The notes under the pieces are model-generated. The model saw nothing but the letters and a program-made list of their open reading frames with translations, did no database searches and was not told the DNA's origin. From Porphyra umbilicalis (lineage: Eukaryota > Rhodophyta > Bangiophyceae > Bangiales > Bangiaceae), in the NCBI GenBank assembly GCA_002049455.2, contig KV918818.1, positions 244,049-308,048 of the forward strand: a stretch of DNA of 64,000 bases, given 5' to 3'. Both the position numbers and the translations under genes were made by a program. Below, one piece after another: positions 30,834 through 40,668 of this stretch; position 1 is the first letter of the stretch; each line of letters begins with the position of its first letter.

Positions 30834-33800
30834 TTACAAGTATGGCTCAAGAAGCGTGGCTCTGTCCGCCCACACATCCTCCGCCAGGTCGTGTCTCAGC
30901 TTGGTATGCTCCTCCTCACTCCGTGTTTCCGCCCACGCGCCCAGAGCATGCCCAAAAGTGCCTGCGGGCAGCCAGGCGACAGGCGCAATGACGGGGGCGG
31001 GGGGGGCACCCGCGCCCACGAAGCCCTCCCCAGCGTCGTGGCCATCGCTACCGACGGCACCACCGCCGCTAGCACCAGATCCGCCGCCGCCGCCGGCTCC
31101 ACTGCCACCGGCGGCGCCGACAATCCCACGACCCCCAGCTGCCGCCGCACCAACGCGGTGCCCCAAACGCCCCGAGCCGCCGCCGCCGGCCGCCTGACCG
31201 CCGGCGGCGGCGGCGGCAGCAGATCCACCACCGCCCGCCCCCCCCCCACCTGGTGCCGGTCCTGCCGAGCGGCCGCCATCGGCCGCCTGACCGCCGGCGG
31301 CGGCAGCAGGAAGTGCGCCAACACCGCCGCCGCCGGCCGCCTCGCCAGCGCCGGCGGCGGCAGCAGCCAATCCGCCACCTGCCGCCCCCGCACCACCAAG
31401 CCCCGGTCCCGCCAAGCCGCCGCCGCCGGCCGCCGGACAGCCGTCGGCGGCGGCGGCAGCAGATCCCCCCGCCCCACCTCCTCCACCATCCTGTCCCCGT
31501 CCCGCCAAGCCGCCGCCGCCAGCCGCCTGACCGCCGGCGGCGGCAGCGGCAGCAGATCCCACCACCCCCGCTCCCCCACCACCCTGTCCCCAACCCGCCA
31601 AGCCGCCGGCGCCGGCCGCCCAACCGCCCGCGGCGGCAGCGGCAGCAGATCCCACCACCCCCGCACCCCCACCACCAAGAGCCGGTCCCACCAAACCGCC
31701 GCCGCCGGCCGCCGGACCGCCGGCGGCGGCGGCGGCAGCAGATCCCCCCGCCCCACCTCCTCCACCACCCTGTCCCCGTCCCGCCAAGCCGCCGCCGCCA
31801 GCCGCCTGACCGCCGGCGGCGGCAGCAGGAAGTGCGCCAACACCGCCGCCGCCGGCCGCCTCGCCAGCGCCGGCGGCGGCAGCAGCCAATCCGCCACCGG
31901 CCGCCCCCGCAGCACCAAGCCCCGGTCCCGCCAAGCCGCCGCCGCCGGCCGCCTGACCGCCGGCGGCGGCAGGGGCAGCAGATGCCCCCGCCCCCGCTCC
32001 CCCACCACCCTGTCCCCCATCCGCCAAGCCGCCGCCGCCGGCCGCCTGACCGCCGGCGGCGGCAGCAGGAAGTGCGCCAACACCGCCGCCGCCGGCCGCC
32101 TCGCCAGCGCCGGCGGCGGCAGCAGCCAATTCGCCACCGGCCGCCCCCGCACCACTAAGCCCCGGTCCCGCCAAGCCGCCGCCGCCGGCCGCCTGACCGC
32201 CGGCGGCGGCAGGGGCAGCAGATCCCCCCACCCCCGCTCCCCCACCACCCTGTCCCCCACCCGCCAAGCCGCCGCCGCCGGCCGCCCAACCGCCCGCGGC
32301 GGCAGCGGCAGCAGATCCCACCACCCCCGCTTCCCCACCACCCTGTCCCTAACCCGCCAAGCCGCCGGCGCCGGCCGCCCAACCGCCCGCGGTGGCAGCG
32401 GCAGCAGATCCCACCACCCCCGCACCCCCACCACCAAGAGCCGGTCCCACCAAACCGCCGCCGCCGGCCGCCGGACCGCCGGCGGCGGCGGCGGCAGCAG
32501 ATCCCCCAGCCCCACCTCCTCCACCACCCTGTCCCCGTCCCGCCAAGCCGCCGCCGCCAGCCGCCTGACCGCCGGCGGCGGCAGCAGGAAGTGCGCCAAC
32601 ACCGCCGCCGCCGGCCGCCTCGCCAGCGCCGGCGGCGGCAGCAGCCAATCCGCCACCTGCCGCCCCCGCACCACCAAGCCCCGGTCCCGCCAAGCCGCCG
32701 CCGCCGGCCGCCTGACCGCCGGCGGCGGCAGGGGCAGCAGATGCCCCGGCCCCCGCTCCCCCACCACCCTGTCCCTCGTCCGCCAAGCCGCCGCCGCCGG
32801 CCGCCTGACCGCCGGCGGCGGCAGGGGCAGCAGATGCCCCGGCCCCCGCTCCCCCACCACCCTGTCCCTCGGCCGCCAAGCCGCCGCCGCCGGCCGCCTG
32901 ACCGCCGGCGGCGGCAGCGGCAGCAGATCTCCCCGCCCCCGCTCCCCCACCACCCTGTCCCCCACCCGCCAAGCCGCCGCCGCCGGCCGCCTGACCGCCG
33001 GCGGCCATACGCGTGCGGGACACGTACCCGTCTCGTCGCTGTTCCGTAACCATGTTGTGAAGGATGGCCACCGCCTGGGTGACGGTGACCATCTGCGCTA
33101 CGGACGCGTACCTGGCAGGATGGAGAGCGACGTGGAAGCGAGCCGTCAACACCGCATACAGGCGTTCCACATCTTTTCGAAGTGCTTCCTGAAGACGGTT
33201 AAATGTAACCTCGACTTCTGTCGTGGGGTCGGGGAACGGAGAAACGAAAAAAGCAAACCTAGGATAAATACCATCCACAAGATAATAGAGGAGCGTGCGG
33301 GTCGTGCCGTTAGCAGTGAAAGAAAACGTACGGGGCGGCCATTCCCCGTTCGTGACGGATAAATAGAGGGGGGAAACATGCATAATGTTAAGGTCGTTAT
33401 GAGATCCAGGACACCCCACAAATAAGTGCCAAATCCATAGGTCCTCATCACAAACGGTCTCCATCACCACGGAGCGCTTCCCGTGGCGATTCTGGTACAT
33501 GCCAGCAAACGCCTTTGGGCAGTTGCGCCACTCCCAGTGGCTGCAGTCGAGAGAGCCAATGCAACCGGGCATCCCACGCTCAGCATTGCGCGTCAAAATG
33601 CGCTGCAGTTCTTCAGGGGTGGGGGAACGCAAATATGAGGGTCCAAACTCATCCACAATAAACCGCATCAACTCTCGCACCGACATAGCAATGGTTGAAG
33701 CGGACAGTCGCACATATTCATCCGTCCTGTCCGGCGCCTCTCCATACGCAATGACTCGAAACGCCGCTACCACCTTTTGCAAGGGGTGAGCCTGGAGCCT

Positions 33801-34169
33801 CCCGGTGGCATTAATGCGCTGCGCAAAAAACGGTCGGTCCTTCACGGCGTTATAGACGCGCAGAAAGACGCTGCGCGGCACGCGGAACCGGCGCTCAAAG
33901 TCCCCCTCATCATACACAGGCGGCTCCCCGTTCAGGCCAAAATAATCTCTCAGAATAGCGCGCAAACCTGAGCGGAAGTTACGCCGCTTATTCGGCCGCC
34001 GGCCCGGTACAGATCCAACATAACGCGGCCGCCGGGACACCCGAGACCCACGCGCGCGCTTCCGCCAATGGCGCAACGCCTGCAGGTGCGCCGCAACCGC
34101 CGAAGCAATATGCAGGTCCTCGGTATCCTCCAGCATCGCATCCGCAGACATGTCTAAAGGATCATCCAT
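30834..34169 (-). pseudogene. Harbinger DDE transposase of copy A, with nonsense codon in its Gly/Ala tail
   Basis: Start MDDPLDMSADAMLEDTEDLH at 34169 (the frame is open back to 34493). Residues 60-200 hold the DNA-binding and linker part (NKRRNFRSGLRAILRDYFG, YDEGDFERRFRVPRSVFLRV). The catalytic domain has GCIGSLDCSHWEWRNCP (Asp208), GCPGSHNDLNIM (Asp259) and RKDVERLYAV (Glu335), a complete DDE set of the Plant_tran type. From residue 389 a Gly/Ala tail runs in 31- and ~50-residue modules (AAGGQAAGGGGLAGxGQGGG). A TAG at 32349-32351 stops the product at 606 residues. Reading on in the same frame gives about 500 more residues of tail and the conserved end EEHTKLRHDLAEDVWADRAT. The core is intact, so a truncated enzyme might still be made. 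Confidence 0.8.
31190..33002. repeat. GC-rich tandem array encoding the transposase tail (copy A)
   Basis: Modules repeat CCGCCGCCGGCCGCCTGACC followed by GCCGGCGGCGGCAG, with two spacer types (one with CACCACCCTGTCCC, one with GGAAGTGCGCCAACACC). Module order differs between copies A and B, and the array is longer in A. The antisense strand is stop-free for 937 codons because the units lack A/T-rich words. Confidence 0.75.
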
Positions 34170-35575
34170 CGCGCGAAGAAGACGGTCGCCACGACGGTGG
34201 CGGCGGACGGTCGTCGTCGACGACGACGCCAGTGCGCTACGCTGCCTGCGCCTCCTCACTCGGATCTCCTCAGCACCCCACTGAGAACACACCGCACGGA
34301 CAGAGCAGATTTCCTTTGGCCCACCCCTCCGGCAGACCGTTTCAATGCCCCCCGCTGGAGCCCCGAAACGGTCGCATCCCGGGATGGAGGCTCGGTCACC
34401 TGTGGTCGCGTGCTCGACGCGACGGTCCATAGCAGTCGCGATACCGTTGCAAACGGTGATCGCTCGAACGCTCTCCCGCGACACAAAGTGCATTGTTTGT
34501 CACTGACGTTTCAAGAAAAAAAAAGCCGCAACGGATGCCACGACACAAGCATTTCAAACGGCGGCCAAAGCAGCACCAGCCAATGAGAGAGCTGAACAAG
34601 TTGGGGAGGAGAGCTCCCACTCCCCAAATCGTGCAGAGAATGGGGGACAGGGGCCTCACCCCCCATTTTCTGCCCGCTGAATCTGTGTGTACTTATGTGA
34701 TTCCAATCAACTAGATTCGGGGTTTCTCCCTTCGATTTGGGGTGCCCGACGTTGCTGTGGGACCCTCCCCATCCCCAAGAGCTGAAATTGAGGCACGTGG
34801 AACATTTATTAGACACGTTTCTGACACGTTAGCATATTCGAACTTGGGGAAGACGTTGTTGGGTGTGCTCTCAGGGATCTGAGGGCGTGTCAGCGTTGGA
34901 AGGGTCGCGATGACGCTAAAAGCGAATAGAGTTACGCGGCTGAGAAGGACTGTCCTGCCACAAGGGTCACAGGACCCAGACGGCGCCTGCCCCCCTGCCC
35001 CCCCCACGGCCCCGAGTTGCGCGCGGCGACCACGTGCAGCGACTTCCGGGGTTCGACGAGCCCGCGATGACCCGCGGGTGATCGTGCCTGCGCGCCGGCT
35101 TCTGTTGCGGCGGCACGTCGGCGGTTTCTAACGCCATCTCGCGGCACGGTTAGAGGCGCCCCGTCGCGCGGTGGTCGATCCAATCCGCCCGCCCGTGCGC
35201 CATCTCGGCCGCGCGCAGGTGCGCTGCACGGCGGGGTGACGGCCCCGTCCGTAGGCTTTGCACCACGCCGGCGGGCCACCGCCGTCGCGGCGGCGGCGGC
35301 GGCACCCCTTTCTTCGCCCCACATCCCCCCCNAGCCAATGGCGCGTCGAAGATACGCACTCAGCAGCTGTTTGATCCTGTTCTAGACCAATGGTTGGGCT
35401 GTTTTACAAAGCAGTCCCGGTCTTGGCCGATGAGGACAAAATTGGGGGATCAGCAATACTCTGGATCCGAGCGGAGCGGGTTCGCAGAGCCTGCGCATAT
35501 CGCTGCCGAAACGCTTTTGGCCAATCATAGGCGCACACGTTGCGCTCTTAAACGGTTCGCAGATCGTTCGCAATC

Positions 35576-35594
35576 GACGTTGTTGGGTGTGCTC
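35576..35594. repeat. Orphan Harbinger terminal repeat
   Basis: GACGTTGTTGGGTGTGCTC is identical to the outer 19 bases of the right ends of elements A and B and is followed by TTA. The sequence inward of it is unlike A or B, and no matching left end is found nearby. It is a fragment or the end of a related element. Confidence 0.65.
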
Positions 35595-35597
35595 TTA

Positions 35598-35988
35598 CAG
35601 CATGCTGTGACCGTGCTGTGACTGTGCTTTGAATTAAAATTGCATGCTGCGGGCTCCTGGATGGCTCTGTGGGAGGCAAGGGCGATCACAGCAATTTTAA
35701 ATTCTGTGCTGTGAGCTGCTGTGAACTGCTGTGACTTGCTGTGAGCGTTTCTCAGATCCGATCATTCTTTGGCGACGCGCCATATGGCGCGTCACGCGCC
35801 ATATGGCGCGTCGCCAAAGAATGATCGGATCTGAGAAACGCTCACAGCAAATCACAGCAGTTCAAAGCTGCTCACAGCACAGAATTTAAAATTGCTGTGA
35901 TCGTCCTTGCCTCCCACAGAGCCATCCAGGAGCCCTCAGCATGCAATTTTATTTCAAAGCACAGTCACAGCACGGTCACAGCATGCTG
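35598..35988. repeat. 391-bp foldback palindrome
   Basis: Two 195-bp arms meet at base 35793. By hand alignment the arms differ at about six positions, so identity is near 97%. The outer parts carry many TGCTGTGA words. The centre is two copies of the perfect palindrome GACGCGCCATATGGCGCGTC overlapping at GTCAC. It follows TTA directly on the left. There is no coding content. A foldback MITE is the simplest reading. Confidence 0.85.
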
Positions 35989-36788
35989 CAACTTGCTGTG
36001 GAACTTGCTCGGATCCGATCATTCTTTGGCGACGCGCCATATATACCGTCACACGGTTTGCAACTGCGAACGGGCCTCAGATCCGATCATTCTTTGGCGA
36101 TGCGCCTTATCTGCTGAGAAGTACGCTTGGTGGAGAACCACATACTGTATGAGTCATACAATTGGCTTGCTGGTGACCATGATGTAAGCAGCACTGGGCG
36201 CGGGGCAGTTCAGAGTGGTCCATTGAGCGAGGGCTTGACCGCACAATTCTGGTGAACTGCTGCAGGCTTCTGCGCCTCTGACTTGACCATCTTGTTCGCG
36301 CGCCGCCCGCGCCTCGTCTGCTCGCTCGATCTCGGTGGCCAGCATGCTTGCAAGCGGCGCTTGCAAGCCACCTTGCGCACCGCGCGGTCGGAGCGCCTGC
36401 GAGGCCGATCGCCTGGCCCGCCGCGAGGGGTGTTGCGGCAGCCGGGGTCCAACCCGACGTGCGCGCGGGGGGCTTGGCGCGTTGCGCTGACCATTCCACT
36501 CGCGGCTAAGCGCCTGGCGGCGGCCGGGGCGACCAACAGACACACGCCAGCGCACGTGTCAGGCACACCTCTCCGCGGCTGCGGCGTGGGTGCCCCGCCG
36601 TTTCCAGAGGCGGGTGAGTCGACACGCAAAGCGGCGGCGGCGGCGGCGGCGGCGCTGCCGCCGACGCCTCTCTCACCGCCTGCCAGCAAAATTGAGCGGG
36701 CGCCCGCTGCGACGCCGCCAGCGCTCGCGGCCGGCGGCCGCGTCGGGCGGCCGGCGCGTGCCGTGAGCCTGGCGGCCGACCGGCGCCC

Positions 36789-36795
36789 TTTTTAA
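36789..36795 (+). promoter_or_regulatory. TATA-like element of the candidate host gene
   Basis: TTTTTAA interrupts an otherwise very GC-rich region 179 bp upstream of the ATG at 36974. It is the only A/T block nearby, so it is a plausible core promoter element. Confidence 0.35.
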
Positions 36796-36973
36796 GGGTT
36801 CGTCCGCCGCCGCCGCCCGGGCCTCGTCCCACCCCACCCCTCCGCGCGTGTCGACGCCCGTGTGGACCGCTCGCGCCCCCCAAGGGGTCCCCAGACGGCC
36901 GTCACGTCCCCGATTGCGTGCCCCTCGGCCGCCGCCCCCCGACCCCCCACCCCACCCCCGCCCTCCCCCAGCC

Positions 36974-38071
36974 ATGGCCGAACGGTTGTACGAGTTTGAC
37001 GACGCCCGCAGCGGGTCCCTCACCTACGTGACCGCCGTGTCGCCATCCTCCCCCTCCCCCCCGCCGGGGCGGGCAGCGGCTTCGGCGTCCTCCCTCGGCA
37101 CCGCCGCATCGTCGCCTCGGCGGCCAACGACGCCGCCGCCCTTTGACGCCAACGTTGCGATGCCCGCCTCCCCCGCCGCCGCCGCCGCCGCCCGAGCGGC
37201 GACGCTCACCGGCTGGGCGGCAGCGTCACGCGCGCACCACAGCGGCGGCGGCGGCGGCGGCGGCGGCGACGGCCGCGGTGGCAGCTGCGTCGCCGCCGCT
37301 GCCCCCCCCACCGACGCGTCGGAGCGCCCGCGACGGCGCACCAGCGGCGCGTCACCCCCCCCGCCGCACCCGCCAGCGTTGGCGTCGCCGCCACGGCGGC
37401 GGCGACGGCGGCGGGGGGGCGCCTCCCCCGACGTGGTCATTGGGGTGCACCCGCCCGCCGGCGGGGAGTGGGCGCCCCCGCGGCTGTCGCTCGCAGCGTC
37501 GGGGGCGCCGGCGGGTGGCGGGCGGGACGACACGCTGTTGCCGTCACGCCTATCCCTGCCGCTGACGGCCCGGCGGGGGCGGTGGGGGGTCGGGGGCGCC
37601 CCCGCCACCGCCGCCGCCCCCGCCGCCGCCGCCGCCGCCGCCGCGCGGGGCCCCTTTGCCCGCACCCCGTCTGAGGGCGCGGGGGGGCGCGCCGGGGCGT
37701 CGCCGGCGCGCCGCACGGGCGTGCCCGCCGCCGACCGCCTGCCACGCCCGGCCACGGCGCCGGCGGCGGGGGCGGCGTGGGTGGACGCTGAGGGCGCCGC
37801 CGACGCGCCGGGCGGCCGCTCGTCGCTGCCGCGCACGTTTGCGTTTCGCGTCGCTGACGGCGGCGACGCGCTGACGGCGGCGGGCGCGGCGGCCGAGGGG
37901 GCGGCGGTGCCGCCGCCGCCGCCGGCGCCGCCGCGTCGCGACGCGGCGGCTGCTGTCGAGAGTGCCGTGCCTCTGCGGCGGCCGCCGTCGCTGCTCGGCC
38001 GCCTCGCGCTGCGCGTGCGGCCGTGGCGGGGGCGGGTGGCTGGCGGCGGCCACGCGGGGGTGTGCACGTGA
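36974..38071 (+). CDS. Candidate host gene: low-complexity Ala/Pro/Gly-rich protein (365 aa)
   Basis: The ATG has a strong eukaryotic context (CAGCCATGGCC) and opens MAERLYEFDDARSGSLTYVT, which is not low-complexity. The rest is Ala/Pro/Ser/Gly-rich with His/Gly (HHSGGGGGGGG) and Arg clusters (RRRRRRRGG) and a C-terminal basic stretch (LLGRLALRVRPWRGRV). A TATA-like element lies 179 bp upstream and AATAAA 75 bp downstream of the TGA. No transposase-like domain is present, and the frame is not part of either Harbinger copy. The minus strand is also open for 498 codons, but that is a GC effect. I do not recognise the family. It may be a disordered nuclear protein. Confidence 0.5.
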   Translation: MAERLYEFDDARSGSLTYVTAVSPSSPSPPPGRAAASASSLGTAASSPRRPTTPPPFDANVAMPASPAAAAAARAATLTGWAAASRAHHSGGGGGGGGDGRGGSCVAAAAPPTDASERPRRRTSGASPPPPHPPALASPPRRRRRRRGGASPDVVIGVHPPAGGEWAPPRLSLAASGAPAGGGRDDTLLPSRLSLPLTARRGRWGVGGAPATAAAPAAAAAAAARGPFARTPSEGAGGRAGASPARRTGVPAADRLPRPATAPAAGAAWVDAEGAADAPGGRSSLPRTFAFRVADGGDALTAAGAAAEGAAVPPPPPAPPRRDAAAAVESAVPLRRPPSLLGRLALRVRPWRGRVAGGGHAGVCT

Positions 38072-38088
38072 GCAGAGGGTTTGGCGCT

Positions 38089-38106
38089 GGGGGGGGGGGG
38101 GGGGGG
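38089..38106 (+). repeat. Run of 18 G
   Basis: An uninterrupted G18 lies just after the candidate host gene's stop, followed by more G-runs up to 38133. It could form a G-quadruplex in DNA or in the 3' UTR and is also a likely place for assembly length errors. Confidence 0.8.
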
Positions 38107-38145
38107 CGTTGGGGGGGTGTGGGCGGGGGGCGGCGTTGGCGAGTG

Positions 38146-38151
38146 AATAAA
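38146..38151 (+). terminator. Polyadenylation signal AATAAA
   Basis: A perfect AATAAA occurs 75 bp after the stop codon at 38069-38071, in sequence otherwise nearly free of A/T. It supports the gene call above. Confidence 0.5.
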
Positions 38152-39867
38152 CCGCAGCGGCACGCGTGTTGCGTTTTCGTCCATTGGGCGCGGCGTTTTT
38201 CCCACAACACAGTTGGTAGAGGTCGGCGGGGAGGGGCGGAGCGCGGCGCTGCCAACCTGCGGCAGCTGGCGGTGGGACAAGGGAGTTTGGCCCGGGCCAC
38301 CCGTCTGGCGGGCGCGCGCACCGGGCCTGCACCGGGCAGAGGCAGTCGACGGGGACGTGCTGGAGACGAGCACTGGGTGAACGCACCGCTGGCCATCGGT
38401 GTGCCAGCTTTGCCAGCGGTCCCGCGCGCACCTCATCATCCCTGGTGCCCGTCGCCGAGCACACTCCCAATCCGACCGCTCTACTGGGGCACTGGCGGAC
38501 AAGGGTCCGTCCTGCGGCACTTGTTGAACATACCATACGGGCGACCTACCGTGACAGCGAGTCCAAGGGGCTTCTACGGAAACAAATACATATACCCTAT
38601 GGTCTGAGTGGCGATGGGTGCCGGGTGCTTGACGCCCCTGCCGGCAACGGGCGGTCCGCCCAGCAGGGGGGGGAACGGCGCGCCGCGCAGGTTACCTCCC
38701 AACTTCGCGGGAGGCACCACGGGCGCCACGCCGGTCCAGCCGCCGTAGTTCACATCCCCGCCGCCGGCGCCCGACCCACTGCCCGACCCCGCGGCGTACC
38801 ATGCCTACATGTATGCGTGCAATGTGTGTCACCGACCCTGTTTGCTCCAGAACGGAGCAGCAGAGGCATGGGCGGCGCGACGGGAGGACTGGCTCTTGAA
38901 AAACACAATATTTCTTTGCCCACATTTTCACTCGCCGGAGCAGGAGGCCTGTGCAACGCTGCTTTGATCTGATGTATTGCGCGGGCTCGTCAACGCGCGC
39001 AACACGCGCAAGTCTCCCCAACTTGGGGTCCTGATTTTGGGCTTGACTCTGGCACTTTCTGGCACTTTCGTGAGGGATGACCCAGTCCCAGACCCTGTGA
39101 GACACCCTTGCGTGAGACAGCTGTTGACTGTTGAGACACGGCTGGCGAAAGTAAAATACCTTCCGCACACGTATGCACGTAAATCGCGTTTGTCTGACAA
39201 TGAGCCTGCAAGCCAATGGATGGCCGAGAATCTTAATGTCCGCTTTGTTGGGATCTTATTAACTGGGCGTGCACGGTCGACCGCCGACGCCGTCGGCTTT
39301 TCTATGATATGTACATAGGGCGCTCGTTTATACGACCGGGTCGTATAAACGAGCCGGTCCTTACTGCAATTAAATTCACTGCAGCGACGTCATTTCATGG
39401 GACTGCTGACACAGACACGAAGCATGCCCCAGTTGTCATGCAGTGAGACAGCCCCCGTCGCCACCGCACCGCACACCATCCACCCACCATCAAACTACCA
39501 TCTGCTTGCCCGCGGCCCTTTCCCCCCGGCCGATCATCAACTTCCCCAGTCGGGTTGGCGGGACAAGTGGGATAATACCAGCCTTGACTGCTGAGCTTCA
39601 AAAGGCAAGGCTCGACAGTCAGCCCCCCCCCCCCGTGCATGCGTGCAGGTGCACGTTCCGCAGCCCTTACAGACAGAGTGCTGACAGAAGCGGCGCAGCG
39701 TGATGGACTGCTATCCGTTCATCATGGGGACATCAACTCCCTGTACTGCCGGTGAGATGAGCGCCAATCTAGACGCTCTGCTGTTTTCCTTTCGACGTTC
39801 TCGTAGCGACATCTCCGTTCATATGCGTGTTCGTGGGCGAGAAGATTTCGCCCTCCTGGCCCCGTTC
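38152..39867. other. No gene recognised; one perfect small palindrome
   Basis: Frames up to 194 codons run through but none is convincing. At 39322-39354 there is a perfect inverted repeat with 15-bp arms (GCTCGTTTATACGAC) and a 3-nt loop. Bases 39030-39130 contain CTGGCACTTTCTGGCACTTTC and GAGACA repeats. Confidence 0.3.
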
Positions 39868-40668
39868 CCCCACGGCTGCCCGCCGCCCCACGGCTGCCCG
39901 CCGCCCCACGGCTGCCCGCCGCCCCACGGCTGCCCGCCGCGGCTGCCCGCCGCCCCACGGCTGCCCGCCGCCCCACGGCTGCCCGCCGCCCCACGGCTTC
40001 CCGCCGCCCCACGGCTTCCCGCCGCCCCACGGCTGCCCGCCGCCCCACGGCTGCCCGCCGCCCCACGGCTGCCCGCCGCCCCACGGCTGCCCGCCGCCCC
40101 ACGGCTGCCCGCCGCCCCACGGCTGCCCGCCGCGGCTGCCCGCCGCCCCACGGCTGCCCGCCGCCCCACGGCTGCCCGCCGCCCCACGGCTGCCCGCCGC
40201 CCCACGGCTGCCCGCCGCCCCACGGCTGCCCGCCGCCCCACGGCTGCCCGCCGCCCCACGGCTGCCCGCCGCCCCACGGCTGCCCGCCGCCCCACGGCTG
40301 CCCGCCGCCCCACGGCTGCCCGCCGCCCCACGGCTGCCCGCCGCCCCACGGCTGCCCGCCGCCCCACGGCTGCCCGCCGCCCCACGGCTGCCCGCCGCCC
40401 CACGGCTGCCCGCCGCCCCACGGCTGCCCGCCGCCCCACGGCTGCCCGCCGCCCCACGGCTGCCCGCCGCCCCACGGCTGCCCGCCGCCCCACGGCTGCC
40501 CGCCGCCCCACGGCTGCCCGCCGCCCCACGGCTGCCCGCCACCCCACGGCTGCCCGCCGCCCCACGGCTGCCCGCCGCCCCACGGCTGCCCGCCGCCCCA
40601 CGGCTGCCCGCCACCCCACGGCTGCCCGCCGCCCCACGGCTGCCCGCCGCCCCACGGCTGCCCGCCGC
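39868..40668. repeat. 18-bp minisatellite, about 44 units
   Basis: The unit is CACGGCTGCCCGCCGCCC. It is nearly homogeneous. Two units lack six bases (junction GCCGCGGCTG near 39938 and 40130, about 192 bp apart), which suggests a ten-unit block was duplicated. Two adjacent units have GGCTTCCC (about 40005-40022) and two have CCACCCC (about 40540 and 40612). Because 18 is a multiple of three, all six frames stay open, giving hexapeptide repeats such as CPPPHG. I see no evidence that any of them is translated. Confidence 0.85.

Larger units (their letters stand above)
25250..34870. mobile_element. PIF/Harbinger element, copy A (9621 bp)
   Basis: The left end begins GAGCACACCCAACAACGTCT and the right end is its inverted copy. 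About 31 bp of terminal repeat match with one difference (CTCC versus CTTCC). TCA flanks both sides (25247-25249 and 34871-34873), a 3-bp duplication as expected for PIF/Harbinger. Inside, two plus-strand genes (repeat protein, Myb/SANT-like protein) converge on a minus-strand DDE transposase, the standard two-protein Harbinger plan plus one extra gene. Copy B at 42641-51539 is collinear and nearly identical outside the repeat arrays, but its flanking sequence is different, so the two are separate insertions. The length difference of 722 bp is mostly repeat number. Confidence 0.9.
34874..36788. other. Interval between element A and the candidate host gene
   Basis: It holds an undetermined base (n at 35332) in a C-run, an orphan Harbinger end at 35576-35594, the foldback repeat at 35598-35988 and two further copies of its 28-bp arm word near 36011 and 36078. 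From 36200 the sequence becomes very GC-rich, as near a promoter. No gene is visible. Confidence 0.4.

Noticed and set aside
36848-36973. Upstream ATG at 36848 as the start of the candidate host gene
   Set aside because: It adds a Pro/Arg-rich leader in sequence that looks like 5' UTR. The ATG at 36974 has the better context and begins non-low-complexity sequence.
37024-38520. 498-codon minus-strand frame opposite the candidate host gene
   Set aside because: It is compositional; the promoter, ATG context and AATAAA all favour the plus strand.
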